DNA from: Bacteroidota bacterium
GTDB taxonomy: Bacteria; Bacteroidota; Ignavibacteria; Kryptoniales; JAKASW01
Direction of reading: 5' to 3'
Assembly (NCBI GenBank): GCA_021789975.1
Contig: JAJYIT010000004.1
Coordinates: 1 to 64,000, forward strand
Length of the DNA: 64,000 nt
Of this stretch, positions 56,293 to 64,000 are shown one piece after another; within the stretch, counting starts at the first letter, position 1, and each line of letters begins with the position of its first letter. A model generated the notes under the pieces. It made no database searches. It saw only the letters and a list, made by a program, of their open reading frames with translations, and was not told the origin of the DNA. The translations under genes and the position numbers were made by a program.

Positions 56293-56580
56293 CTATTCTT
56301 TTTCCGCCTTAGCGTTGTATACGATCTTCCTAATCGTATCGAATCTCAAATAGGGGTATTCGTCCTGAATCTTCTCGATCGCATCCCCGACGCTCATGTA
56401 GTTTCGCAAATCCTTGAACCGACGTTTGATCTGATAATCTCTCACCGCCTTATAGTCCAGCAGGCTGTTCTCAATCAACGTCTTATAGACATCGTCAGTG
56501 ACGATGTCGCTCAAAGGATTCTCAACCTGAGCTTTTTGAACTCGCTTCTTTTCTGAGGGGAGTCCGCCTATCTTTTCCAT
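56293..56580 (-). CDS. Small hypothetical protein with possible HTH
   Basis: 95 aa, highly charged, no signal peptide. The first 25 residues look disordered. The rest is helical, with NYMSVGDAIEKIQDEYPYLRFDTIRKIVYN (about 60-90) resembling a helix-turn-helix in which DTIRKIVY would be the recognition helix. AGGAACAA before the ATG is a good ribosome site, which favours a real gene. I do not recognise a family. Confidence 0.6.
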   Translation of the reverse strand: MEKIGGLPSEKKRVQKAQVENPLSDIVTDDVYKTLIENSLLDYKAVRDYQIKRRFKDLRNYMSVGDAIEKIQDEYPYLRFDTIRKIVYNAKAEKE

Positions 56581-56794
56581 TTGTTCCTCATGTTTCTTAG
56601 TGAGACTGTTAGTTCTGATGCGTTAACCAAGTCTCCACTTCCCCTCCAAATATGGTTCAAGATTCTTATTCATTTTGATTAATTAGACTCTAACCAACCA
56701 TCAATAGTTTCGTCAACTGCGTATTGCAATGATTCCAACGTGTCTCTGGTCTCTGATGGAGAAACCCTCAAAATTCTCGATATCCGAGCAACTG

Positions 56795-56875
56795 CGCGCT
56801 CTACTGGACTCGAACCAGTGACCTTGGCGCGTAAGGCGCCACGCTCTGAACCGACTAACTCAGTATCCAGAACGC
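56795..56875 (-). pseudogene. tRNA-like gene, aberrant duplicate of tRNA-Val, UUA at the anticodon position
   Basis: Acceptor strands GCGTTCT/AGAGCGC pair over 7 bp (one G-U). The T arm ACTGG-TTCGAGT-CCAGT, the variable loop and half of the D arm are identical to the adjacent tRNA-Val. The 5' half has about six extra bases and a weak D stem (GTTA opposite GAGC). The anticodon stem TGGCG/CGCCA is perfect but encloses CCTTACG, so position 33 is C instead of the invariant U and positions 34-36 read UUA. At 81 nt it is too long for a class I tRNA. Probably a decayed gene; it starts 2 nt after tRNA-Val. Confidence 0.6.
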
Positions 56876-56877
56876 CG

Positions 56878-56952
56878 TGGGCTCTACTGGACTCGAACCA
56901 GTGACCTCTTGCGTGTGAAGCAAGCGCTCTGAACCGACTGAGCTAAGAGCCC
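56878..56952 (-). tRNA. tRNA-Val (anticodon CAC)
   Basis: A complete cloverleaf: acceptor GGGCTCT/AGAGCCC (7 bp), D stem GCTC/GAGC, anticodon stem CTTGC/GCAAG around TTCACAC giving CAC (codon GUG), and T arm ACTGG-TTCGAGT-CCAGT. The discriminator is A and CCA is not encoded. Confidence 0.93.
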
Positions 56953-57210
56953 GAATAATTCACCCAAATAGAATCCCGTGCCGGCGGCATCGTGCCAAGA
57001 GGCCTGGTTCATCATATCTGACTACATCAAAGAACCGAGAATTTCTGCAATCAAAGGCTAAATCCGCTATTAATCTAACCAATCTGACGTTGGCAATCAA
57101 GAAGAGGCACCTGGTAGATTGTGTCCAGTTGTCCAACTGCACAGGCTGCTCAAAAACGAGGGATTTTGCAGGGCCGGAGTTGTTTGGGGCGGGTAGACCA
57201 CCCCCTCGAT

Positions 57211-59034
57211 CTATGATAACGCATCTTCCATGACTCTTGCGGCTACCTCGTACTTCTTGAAAGGGGGAAGAAAGTAGGCTCCCGCGACAGCGCCTTTAAT
57301 TTCTCTTAGAAGTTTTGCCGATATCTCGATCCCTATCTTTGCAGCCTCATCTCCTGCCCGAAACATTCTCTCCCTGACCTTCGCGGGTATGTTTATTCCG
57401 GGGATCTCGTGATGAAGAAACTCGGCATGCTTATGGCTTCGAAGGGGTAGTATTCCCGCTATGACAGGGACCTTCAATGTCTCAACCACTTTCAGAAACT
57501 TGGTGAACGTATCAATTTCGTAGATGGGCTGCGTGAAAATGACCTCTGCCCCCGACTCCACTTTTCGGACTAGTTTCTCCATCTCATAGTCGAAATTTTC
57601 AGTTGAAGGGTTTGCCGCGCAGGCAATCAGGAAGGATGATGACTCACCAGATTGGTTTCCCATCGAATCCAGTCCAGAGTTCATGTTCCTTACTATCTTT
57701 ATTAGTCCAACTGAGTCTATATCGAACACCGATTGTGCTTGTGGAAGGTCCCCAATCTTGGCTGGGTCCCCCGTGATAACGAGAATATTTCGGACACCAA
57801 GTGCATGTGCGCCCAGGAGTTCAGCCTGCAAACCTATCATGTTTCTGTCGCGAGTCGCAAGGTGGGTTATCGCCTCGATCCCGACCTCGCTCTGGACGAG
57901 ATGAGAAATGGCTATCGAGCTCATCCTTATCCTGGCGCGCGCGCCGTCGGTGATGTTCACTGCATCAAAGCCATGCTGCTTGCAGAACCTTGCGCCTTCG
58001 AGGACGGATGACATGTCCAGGCCTCTTGGGATGTCGAGTTCAACAGTTGCAACGAATTTCTTTCCGATCTTGGCAGAAAATTCTGACCGCCTGTGCAAGA
58101 CCTGCTCAGGTGTTTCTTCTTCCACGGTTGTTCTTGAACGAACCGCAATCGGTATGCGATCTATCTTGACACCTTGAACTGCCTCGGCAATAGCCCTGAT
58201 GTGAGAGGGAGTTGAACCGCAGCAGGCGCCCACAACGGTGACGCCGGCTTCTACGAGCTGTTTGGCATAAGTGGCGAGGTATTCTGGAGTAGCATGATAT
58301 ATTGATCTGCCGTCTACGAGAGTCGGTATCCCCGCGGCGGGTTGTGCCGACAAAACGACATCCTCAGAATATACCGACTTGATGATCCCGTACATGCGCT
58401 GCGGCCCTACGGTGCAGTTGGACCCGACGACATCGACACCCTTTGACTTGATGTGCCTGACAACTTCGACGGGAAATTCCGTCGCCAGGATTGCGCCGTC
58501 TTCAGAAAAAGTCTTCTGAGCAATGATCGGAATCTCAGGGGATACTTCCTTCGCGGCGTCGATAGCCGCATCCAGTTCGTTCAAGTCTAAGAAAGTTTCG
58601 AGTATGAGAAGATCCACTCCGGATTTGACGAGAATGCCTATTTGCTCCTTGAAAACCTCTTTCGCGTCGGAAAGTTTGGTCTTGCCGAGCGGTTCGAGCA
58701 GCCTTCCTGTCGGCCCGACTGCTCCCGCTACATAGACTGTGTCGCCGGCCGCTCTCTTTGCTATCTCTACTCCCGATCTGTTAATGTCTTCCAGTCTTTC
58801 GTCAAGGTGATAAGCTTCGAGGCGCATCCGATTGCCGGAGAAGGTGTTCGTTTCAATAATCTCGGCGCCTGCCTGTATGTACTCGCTATGTGCCCTTTCA
58901 ACTATATCCGGATTCTTGAAGTTGTGGATCTCGGGAGGCTTTTCTGCATACTCATAGAGTTCTAGGAGTGTTCCCATCGCGCCGTCGCAGATTATGACGC
59001 CATCTTTCAGCCTTTCACGGAACGGTTTCTTCAT
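57211..59034 (-). CDS. Bifunctional homocysteine S-methyltransferase / methylenetetrahydrofolate reductase
   Basis: 607 aa from the ATG at 59034 (the track starts at a TTG four codons earlier). The N-terminal homocysteine-binding zinc domain (1-290) has CDGAMGTLLE, ETNTFSGNR and the three zinc Cys in GSNCTVGPQ and VGACCGSTPSHIRA. A MetF-like TIM barrel (about 315-600) has VNITDGARARIRMSS and LVITGDPAKIGDLPQ. This is the YitJ-type fusion, which couples reduction of 5,10-CH2-THF to methyl transfer for methionine synthesis or salvage. It is divergent from the DUF5686 gene across 120 bp; no SAM riboswitch was recognised there. The 258 bp downstream, toward the tRNA, are empty. Confidence 0.93.
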   Translation of the reverse strand: MKKPFRERLKDGVIICDGAMGTLLELYEYAEKPPEIHNFKNPDIVERAHSEYIQAGAEIIETNTFSGNRMRLEAYHLDERLEDINRSGVEIAKRAAGDTVYVAGAVGPTGRLLEPLGKTKLSDAKEVFKEQIGILVKSGVDLLILETFLDLNELDAAIDAAKEVSPEIPIIAQKTFSEDGAILATEFPVEVVRHIKSKGVDVVGSNCTVGPQRMYGIIKSVYSEDVVLSAQPAAGIPTLVDGRSIYHATPEYLATYAKQLVEAGVTVVGACCGSTPSHIRAIAEAVQGVKIDRIPIAVRSRTTVEEETPEQVLHRRSEFSAKIGKKFVATVELDIPRGLDMSSVLEGARFCKQHGFDAVNITDGARARIRMSSIAISHLVQSEVGIEAITHLATRDRNMIGLQAELLGAHALGVRNILVITGDPAKIGDLPQAQSVFDIDSVGLIKIVRNMNSGLDSMGNQSGESSSFLIACAANPSTENFDYEMEKLVRKVESGAEVIFTQPIYEIDTFTKFLKVVETLKVPVIAGILPLRSHKHAEFLHHEIPGINIPAKVRERMFRAGDEAAKIGIEISAKLLREIKGAVAGAYFLPPFKKYEVAARVMEDALS

Positions 59035-59157
59035 GGACAAACGCAATCACCCTTTCAGTATTGTGTGAATATATAAATTACCAAATTTCTCGAGGAATAC
59101 AAGAAGTGGTGCAACATTTGATAATCCGGTTGCGTAAAATGAAGGAAACTTCCTGAG

Positions 59158-61527
59158 ATGACGAGGGTCTTCGCAAAGATATTGCTGGCTTTCTTCCTCC
59201 TGGTAACAGAAAGAGTTGCGCAGCAGACTTTTGCCGTGAGCGGGAAGGTATATGACTCAAAAACCAGTGAGCCACTGCCTTATGCAAATGTAAGAGTCGC
59301 TGGGACATCGGCCGGCACAATCACAAACCTCGACGGATCATATCTTCTCTCCGTGGCTCCCGGCAAATGTATTCTGATTTACAGCTATATCGGGTATCGT
59401 GCCGACACGGTGACTCTGCTTGTGAACCGGAACATCACTCGCGACGCGCGTCTCCGGCCTGCGGATATTGTTCTCCCGGAAGTTCTCACTGTCGCAGAAG
59501 ATCCGGCCAACGCCATCATTCGCAGGGCAATCAGGGAGAAACACAAATGGGCAAAGCTGCTGCACTCTTATGAGTTCAAAGCATTCACGCGCATGACTTT
59601 CTACAGGGATACATCGATAGCAGGCATCACCGAATCATACAGCGACGGCTATTGGCAAAAGGGGGATACGCTTCGCGAAGTCGTGACTCAGAAGCGTGAG
59701 ACGGAAAATCTTCCCGCAACTAACATGGTCGCCTCAGTCGGCGGAATTGTGAACTTCACGGATGATGTAATTGGCCTGATGGGATATAAGTTCGTCGGTC
59801 CAATCGCCGAAGACGCATTCGATTACTGTAAGTACAAATTGTTGAAGACTTTTCGCAAGGACGGCTTCGAGGTCTACGAAATAGAGGTGATACCTGGTTC
59901 GCGAATCGTTCCCCTGTTTTCGGGCGAGATCATGATCGCCGACTCTTCATTCGCAGTTGTGGGAATCGACCTCCGGCCGAACGATGCGTTCAACATACCT
60001 TTCACAAGCGATCTGAAGTTGAATTACGGTCAGCGGTATTCCTTATACGACGATAGATTCTGGATGCCGACGGACATAACGGTGGGATTCGGAGCGAAGA
60101 TTGGGTTTGCAGGCTTGTCAATTCCTAAGATCGTCTTTGACCAGACATCGGTGATTTACAATTACAAGATAAACACCTCAATTCCGGACTCTATTTTCGG
60201 GAAGAAAGAACTGGTCGTCGACTCAAACGCAGCAAAGTACGATTCGACATTCTGGAGTGAGCACGAGGTGCTTTCGCTGACAGTCGCCGAAAAGAAGGCG
60301 TACCTGACACTTGACAGCACACAGACGCTTCAGAAGCAGTTCAAACCTACCGGAGCGACCGCAACGCTGCTGGGAAGCCAGAACTCCATCTCGGTTCTCA
60401 AATACCTGGACCTGAGATATGACAGGGTTGAAGGTCTCTTTCTCGGTGGGACCTACACCTACACAAGCAAGCCGGGGCATGCATCGCTGAGGATTTCAAG
60501 TGGAGGAACGAGTTTCTCGCAGCTGACCTCATGGGGGTGGAGCTTGAGCGCACATGCGGGCTACGGAATTTCGGACAGGCTTTTCAAATGGAAACTTGGC
60601 GGCGGAATTCCGTTCGGAAATGGAAACATGTTCGAGGTGGGAGCAGAAGCATACAGGGACATCGCACGCTTCCCTGACGGCGACTTCTATCCGACGATTG
60701 TCACGTCGGTCTTTTCTTTGTTCGGCCGCGATGATTATAGTGATTATTACATGACCTACGGCTGGAGGGCACATCTGAGCGCCAGTCCGATGAACGATTT
60801 CAAGGCGGTCTTAACTTTCCTTTCCGAAAGCGAGACGAGCAATACGAACCATACCAACTTCAATCTTCTCTCCTTTGGTCACGCATATCGACCTAACCCG
60901 CCGATTGCTGACGGTCAGATGCGAAGCCTGCAGTTGGATCTCCGGTTCGGTGGAGACAGAGTTCCGTTTGGAATTATGCCGGTAGACGCCGTGGAGCTCT
61001 CTGCGGAATATTCGTCTCACGCATTGATGGGGAGCGATTTCAGTTTTAGCCGATACTATCTGACGGCGTTCTCCCATGTTGCGACTTTCCTTCAAAGCTA
61101 TCTCTTCCCCCCGCAGCTTCAAGTGAGATTCGCAGGTGGATATTCGACGGGGACGCTTCCGCCGCAAAGGGACTTCGTCCTCGATTCCCAGCTTGGACGG
61201 TTTGCTGAGTTCGGTGTCTTCCAAACCGCATATCCGAGAGAGTTTGTCGGCGACAGTTTCGTAATGTTCTCCGCCGAGCAGAATTTCAGGAACGTGCCCT
61301 TCCTGCTGGCGGGGATCCCGTTCTTGTACAAAAGCGGGATGGAAGTTCTGGTCGATGCATCCGCTGCAAATTCATGGCTGGGGGGCAGGTCAACGACACA
61401 CGGTTGGTACTGCGAAGCTGGAGTCGGGCTTGGAAAAATATTCGGTTTCATCCGCGCCGACCTGACATACCGGCTGAGCAAGCCGAACAATTTGTTTTTC
61501 ACGGTCGGGGTAAGCAGCCTACTCTAA
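59158..61527 (+). CDS. DUF5686 family outer-membrane protein with CarbopepD_reg_2 domain
   Basis: 789 aa. The signal peptide (about 1-21) is followed by a carboxypeptidase-regulatory-like beta sandwich (about 24-105; VSGKVYDSKTSEPLPYANVRVAGT, then GYRADTVTL). A DUF5686 region (about 115-400) includes AIIRRAIREKHKW and FSGEIMIADSSFAVVGIDL. The last about 390 residues alternate in beta-barrel fashion, with terminal aromatic strands. These proteins are common in Bacteroidota and relatives, and their cargo is unknown. It resembles TonB-dependent receptors in layout but lacks a plug domain. The ATG has no strong ribosome site. Confidence 0.87.
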   Translation: MTRVFAKILLAFFLLVTERVAQQTFAVSGKVYDSKTSEPLPYANVRVAGTSAGTITNLDGSYLLSVAPGKCILIYSYIGYRADTVTLLVNRNITRDARLRPADIVLPEVLTVAEDPANAIIRRAIREKHKWAKLLHSYEFKAFTRMTFYRDTSIAGITESYSDGYWQKGDTLREVVTQKRETENLPATNMVASVGGIVNFTDDVIGLMGYKFVGPIAEDAFDYCKYKLLKTFRKDGFEVYEIEVIPGSRIVPLFSGEIMIADSSFAVVGIDLRPNDAFNIPFTSDLKLNYGQRYSLYDDRFWMPTDITVGFGAKIGFAGLSIPKIVFDQTSVIYNYKINTSIPDSIFGKKELVVDSNAAKYDSTFWSEHEVLSLTVAEKKAYLTLDSTQTLQKQFKPTGATATLLGSQNSISVLKYLDLRYDRVEGLFLGGTYTYTSKPGHASLRISSGGTSFSQLTSWGWSLSAHAGYGISDRLFKWKLGGGIPFGNGNMFEVGAEAYRDIARFPDGDFYPTIVTSVFSLFGRDDYSDYYMTYGWRAHLSASPMNDFKAVLTFLSESETSNTNHTNFNLLSFGHAYRPNPPIADGQMRSLQLDLRFGGDRVPFGIMPVDAVELSAEYSSHALMGSDFSFSRYYLTAFSHVATFLQSYLFPPQLQVRFAGGYSTGTLPPQRDFVLDSQLGRFAEFGVFQTAYPREFVGDSFVMFSAEQNFRNVPFLLAGIPFLYKSGMEVLVDASAANSWLGGRSTTHGWYCEAGVGLGKIFGFIRADLTYRLSKPNNLFFTVGVSSLL

Positions 61528-61637
61528 CCAGTCGGTGGCCGGATGAAGGAATTCGAAGCTATCGCGATTTGATGCTCAGTGAAACACAACGCCAGGCAGT
61601 GGCGGGGGAGTTTTCAGAGGGGCGCTGGCTGAATTTC

Positions 61638-61671
61638 GGGCCCGACGGACTTGTCCGATTCCATCGGGCCC
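61638..61671. repeat. Perfect 8-bp hairpin with inner hairpin
   Basis: GGGCCCGA (61638-61645) and TCGGGCCC (61664-61671) enclose CGGACttGTCCG. No T tract follows. It lies in the gap after the DUF5686 gene and is built like the efp-accB hairpins. Confidence 0.4.
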
Positions 61672-61699
61672 ATCATGACATCGACACTTTGCGAATGTT

Positions 61700-61744
61700 G
61701 GTAAACCTTGTCAAGGTTTCCCTTTACCCTTGACAAGGTTTACC
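61700..61744. repeat. 17-bp perfect inverted repeat with nested palindromes
   Basis: GGTAAACCTTGTCAAGG and CCTTGACAAGGTTTACC are perfect inverted copies separated by 11 nt. Each arm is also a palindrome in itself (CCTTGTCAAGG, CCTTGACAAGG), and the left one extends to AAACCTTG-T-CAAGGTTT. It lies between convergent genes and may act as a terminator, but it looks more like a mobile palindromic unit. Apart from it and the hairpin at 61.65 kb, the 300 bp from 61528 to 61827 show nothing. Confidence 0.7.
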
Positions 61745-61827
61745 GCTTCAAACGCTTACAAAGTAACACGATTATTTCGTCAACAATCCGCCAGACACCA
61801 CGGCGGATTTCTGCAGCAGTGTCTTTG

Positions 61828-62205
61828 TCACTTCTGCATCAACATCTTCTTCGTCTGGTTCACTCCGGGTCCGGTCAACCGGTAGAAGTAAACACCGCTT
61901 GGCAATCTTGAAGCATTGAAGGTCACGGAGTGAATACCCGCTTCTTGTGATTCGTTTAGAAGTGTTGCCACTTCTCTTCCAAGTGCATCGTAGACCTTCA
62001 GAGTAACATAGCCGTCGGATGATAGCTTGTAGCTGATAGTCGTGGTAGGATTAAAGGGAATCGGATAATTCTCCAGAGCTCCATCCTTCAATCGCTGATC
62101 GCCGGCTGCTTTCGAAGATCCCGCTTGAAAGAACTGCTCATAGCTTCCATCGGCATTCTCGCAGGGTGTCTCCGTAATGCAAAACGTAAAGCGATGGAGG
62201 AACAG
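61828..62205 (-). pseudogene. C-terminal tail of a type IX-secreted protein, truncated and frameshifted
   Basis: The end of the frame carries a type IX sorting domain: YPIPFNPTTTISYKLS, LKVYDALGREVATLLNE and SGVYFYRLTGPG...KKMLMQK. Upstream the same protein can be followed as ADGSYEQFF and, after an apparent 2-nt deletion near 62166, as VPPSLYVLHYGDTLREN in another frame. Coding resemblance ends at about 62205, where a transposase tail begins on the opposite strand. The catalytic part is gone, so the gene is dead, probably broken by a transposon. The track's start (TTG, 62091) is not a true start. Confidence 0.75.
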
Positions 62206-62359
62206 CAGTCAGATCCAGAGGTGGACCGCTACGGCGTTATTGGAAGCAGAGAAGAAGTTCAGAAAGATAACGGGATTTAAATCGATGAGCGTACTGGTTG
62301 CTGCGCTCGATGAAGAATACCGACGAAGAACACTTGACACCAAACAATTAGCAGCATAA
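62206..62359 (+). pseudogene. C-terminal tail of a transposase (IS256/mutator-like)
   Basis: IQRWTATALLEAEKKFRKITGFKSMSVLVAAL and a final KQLAA before the stop match the common ending of mutator-type transposases (RWTATALL.AEK.FR...G...L). Only about 50 codons remain. The 198 bp after it (62360-62557) hold nothing recognisable. It abuts the truncated type IX cargo gene. Confidence 0.55.
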
Positions 62360-62557
62360 TTTTATGCCTCGGATACACTTCGCCTTCGGAATTCCAACGG
62401 AGAAAGGGGCATCATCCTTATTAAGCTTGGTGCGTACCTGGTGAAACTTTGTACAATATCTCGCACGCTGGAATTTGCAGTTGGTTTCCTATGTGCTGTT
62501 ACTGCTGGGCAACTCGCTCAGCGATTGACGACCCGAACCACGATGCACACTCTCGGG

Positions 62558-64000
62558 CTACGGCCTGATTCCTATCTCCATCTCATGCCTCTGCACCACA
62601 TATTCCGAATACGGCGCGATATAAACATTCTTGATCGTCGGTGCTAGATTGTCGTCACTGCCCTGCCTCAGAACTAGCACGATGCTGTTCGTCCCTTTCA
62701 TATTCAGCCATCCATCAGGCAAATAGAAATCCTTTTGCGGGCCGCGCGATGAGTACCTGCCGAACAATCTGCCATTGATCCAGATCTGTGCGCTTCCTGT
62801 CGACTCCATGTGCAGCCGCCATGGAATTATCCAGCCGGGTTTTGCAGGCAAAGTGAAATCGCCTCTGTACCATGTTATGCCGTCGGTCTGTGCTGCCTGC
62901 GAAAATCGTGTGAATGGTTTCCAGTTTAAGTTGTCGAATGATGTTTTCTCCCACCCCGCAATCTCTCCGGCAAGTTCATAATGATATTTCAGACTCACAT
63001 CAAGTGGTTCGGGGGTTCCCCACTTCAGGACGACAGGTCTCCATATGCCGCCGCCGCCCTGCGTGTTCTGAACATAAAGGGCAATAACATTCTCTCCCGG
63101 TTTGCCTAATTTTGCGAGCGAGACGGTGAACGGTATGTCATAACCGTAGTTGTCGGCCGCGAAGTGTCCGTTGACAAAAACAAACGCATTGTCGTCCACA
63201 CCCTTGAAAGTAATCGACGTGTTTGACCTAAGAGCTTCTTCCGTAAGCATTACACTCTTCCTGAACCACCATCCTTTGTTGGGCCTGATGAAGCTTTGAC
63301 TACCGTTCCCGACTTTGACTTCGTGCCAGGACGCGTCGTTGAAATCCGGAGATGCCTGCTGAGGGCTGTTCTTCGGCAACGGTTCCGGCTTCGGTGAATG
63401 CTTCCAATCATCCAGTGCGGTGATCTGGCCGTCCGCGGAATAGGAGATCGACTTGAGTCCCTTGTGCTGTTCCATGAATCCACCGTTTGGCCATCCTTCA
63501 TTTTCATAATAAATGTCTATCTGGTGTTTTCCTGCGCTCAATTCCGTGGCTGACAAACTCTCCTCGTCGCTCCCTGTCAGACCAGGCACAACTTTGCCAT
63601 CAACCAGCACGGAATGCCAATCATCGTAATAGTAATCGCACTTAAGCAGTCCATTCTTCAGGAACGTAAATTCGCCGGAGTAGACCGTGTAACCACCCCT
63701 GGTGTCACCATCGATATCGAGAGGAAGAATGCTATCGCCACTTACGGGTGCTTCTTTCCAGGCGACTTCAGTTTGTGCTTGTGCGTCCGACCTGACCTTC
63801 AGGTCTCTTATCGGGATCGGGCGTAATGTGAAGTCGGGCGTCGTAAATGAAAAATTCACCATACCTGTTCTTGGAGATATGACACTTCTCACGGGCTTAC
63901 CGTCCATCGTCACCGATGAAACTTTGCCGGCGGCCAGCACGGCAAAAGTGTTGTCCCCCGGCCGGGTCTGCAGACGCAACCCAAGATCACTTCCATTGTG
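62558..64000 (-). CDS. C-terminal part of a GH35-like beta-galactosidase (continues beyond window)
   Basis: The frame is open to the window edge (HNGSDLGL precedes the track's TTG start), so this is the C-terminal about 480 residues of a larger enzyme. It consists of beta-sandwich modules. PA14-like YDDWHSVLVDGK and SAGKHQIDIYYENEGWPNGG are followed by a galactose-binding-like FVNGHFAADNYGYDIPF. The end is a jelly roll with WYRGDFTLP, the segment from IWINGRLFGRY to GPQKDFYLP, and WLNMKGTNSIVLVL, the typical tail of GH35 beta-galactosidases. The TIM barrel and catalytic residues lie outside. A secreted polysaccharide-degrading role is likely. Confidence 0.7.
   Translation of the reverse strand, partial: HNGSDLGLRLQTRPGDNTFAVLAAGKVSSVTMDGKPVRSVISPRTGMVNFSFTTPDFTLRPIPIRDLKVRSDAQAQTEVAWKEAPVSGDSILPLDIDGDTRGGYTVYSGEFTFLKNGLLKCDYYYDDWHSVLVDGKVVPGLTGSDEESLSATELSAGKHQIDIYYENEGWPNGGFMEQHKGLKSISYSADGQITALDDWKHSPKPEPLPKNSPQQASPDFNDASWHEVKVGNGSQSFIRPNKGWWFRKSVMLTEEALRSNTSITFKGVDDNAFVFVNGHFAADNYGYDIPFTVSLAKLGKPGENVIALYVQNTQGGGGIWRPVVLKWGTPEPLDVSLKYHYELAGEIAGWEKTSFDNLNWKPFTRFSQAAQTDGITWYRGDFTLPAKPGWIIPWRLHMESTGSAQIWINGRLFGRYSSRGPQKDFYLPDGWLNMKGTNSIVLVLRQGSDDNLAPTIKNVYIAPYSEYVVQRHEMEIGIRP

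Noticed and set aside
56679-56771. Short minus-strand frame (RVSPSETRDTLESLQYAVDE...) next to the tRNA-like gene
   Set aside because: The sequence looks protein-like but is only about 30 codons from a TTG, has no ribosome site, and the frame opens out of the tRNA-like gene. Possibly a relic; not supportable as a gene.
59035-59157. Possible SAM or cobalamin riboswitch upstream of the homocysteine methyltransferase
   Set aside because: The 120-bp divergent gap shows no SAM-box or B12-box core and is too short for a cobalamin riboswitch.
61374-61733. 119-aa ORF overlapping the end of the DUF5686 gene
   Set aside because: First half is out-of-frame reading of a real gene; the rest covers hairpins and has no homology signal.

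Overview
The window looks like a chromosomal segment of a bacterium of the Fibrobacterota-Chlorobiota-Bacteroidota (FCB) group, most likely an Ignavibacteria/Chlorobiota-like lineage. The signs are a type IX secretion C-terminal sorting domain (61.8 kb), a DUF5686 outer-membrane protein with a CarbopepD regulatory domain (59.2 kb), an EF-P with the Chlorobi-style PGNxRAF loop, a candidate Bacteroidota-type TTTG/TAnnTTTG promoter, and moderate GC content. No rRNA is present, so the assignment is inference from protein character only.

Layout. 0-0.5 kb: the 3' end of an IS21-type element that cuts into a PP2C/SpoIIE phosphatase remnant. 0.6-6.7 kb: a YfiT/DinB protein, then a divergent unit in which a sigma-54 activator (XylR_N + V4R + AAA+ + Fis HTH) faces an M20 hydrolase and two overlapping acetokinase-family genes, the second degenerate. 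7.0-29.3 kb: one long leftward exopolysaccharide operon (wzx, acyltransferase, glycosyltransferases, wzy, methyltransferase, two asparagine-synthase-like amidotransferases, Wzi-like porin, initiating phosphoglycosyltransferase, six-SLBB export protein, Wzz). Most start codons overlap the preceding stop. One glycosyltransferase carries a single in-frame TGA and another lacks a canonical start. About 0.9 kb of apparently non-coding DNA lies upstream of the operon.

30.2-40.2 kb: housekeeping genes (PEBP lipoprotein, alanine aminotransferase, mnmE, mnmG, murQ, mfd). Two 15/16 parS-like sites flank mnmG, and a three-copy 70-bp degenerate tandem repeat with DnaA-box-like sequences follows it, which suggests an origin-proximal position. 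40.2-42.1 kb: a graveyard of a decayed toxin-antitoxin pair, a possible cas1 C-terminal relic and a multiply broken IS256-family transposase. 42.2-56.6 kb: DUF488, typA/bipA, efp-accB-accC, gcvH-gcvPA, guaA, a TPR protein, an LpoA-like periplasmic protein, radC, a retropepsin-like protein, a fatty-acid hydroxylase and a small unknown protein. 56.8-64 kb: tRNA-Val(CAC) next to an aberrant tRNA-like duplicate, a homocysteine methyltransferase/MTHFR fusion, the DUF5686 protein, a truncated type IX cargo tail abutting a transposase tail, and the C-terminal part of a GH35-like glycosidase running off the window.

Most intergenic gaps hold imperfect palindromes. No intact CRISPR array, prophage or classical defence island was seen. 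The most unusual items are the sigma-54-linked active/degenerate acetokinase pair, the parS/70-bp-repeat region, the tRNA-like gene with UUA at its anticodon position, and the stop-interrupted glycosyltransferase in an otherwise intact operon.
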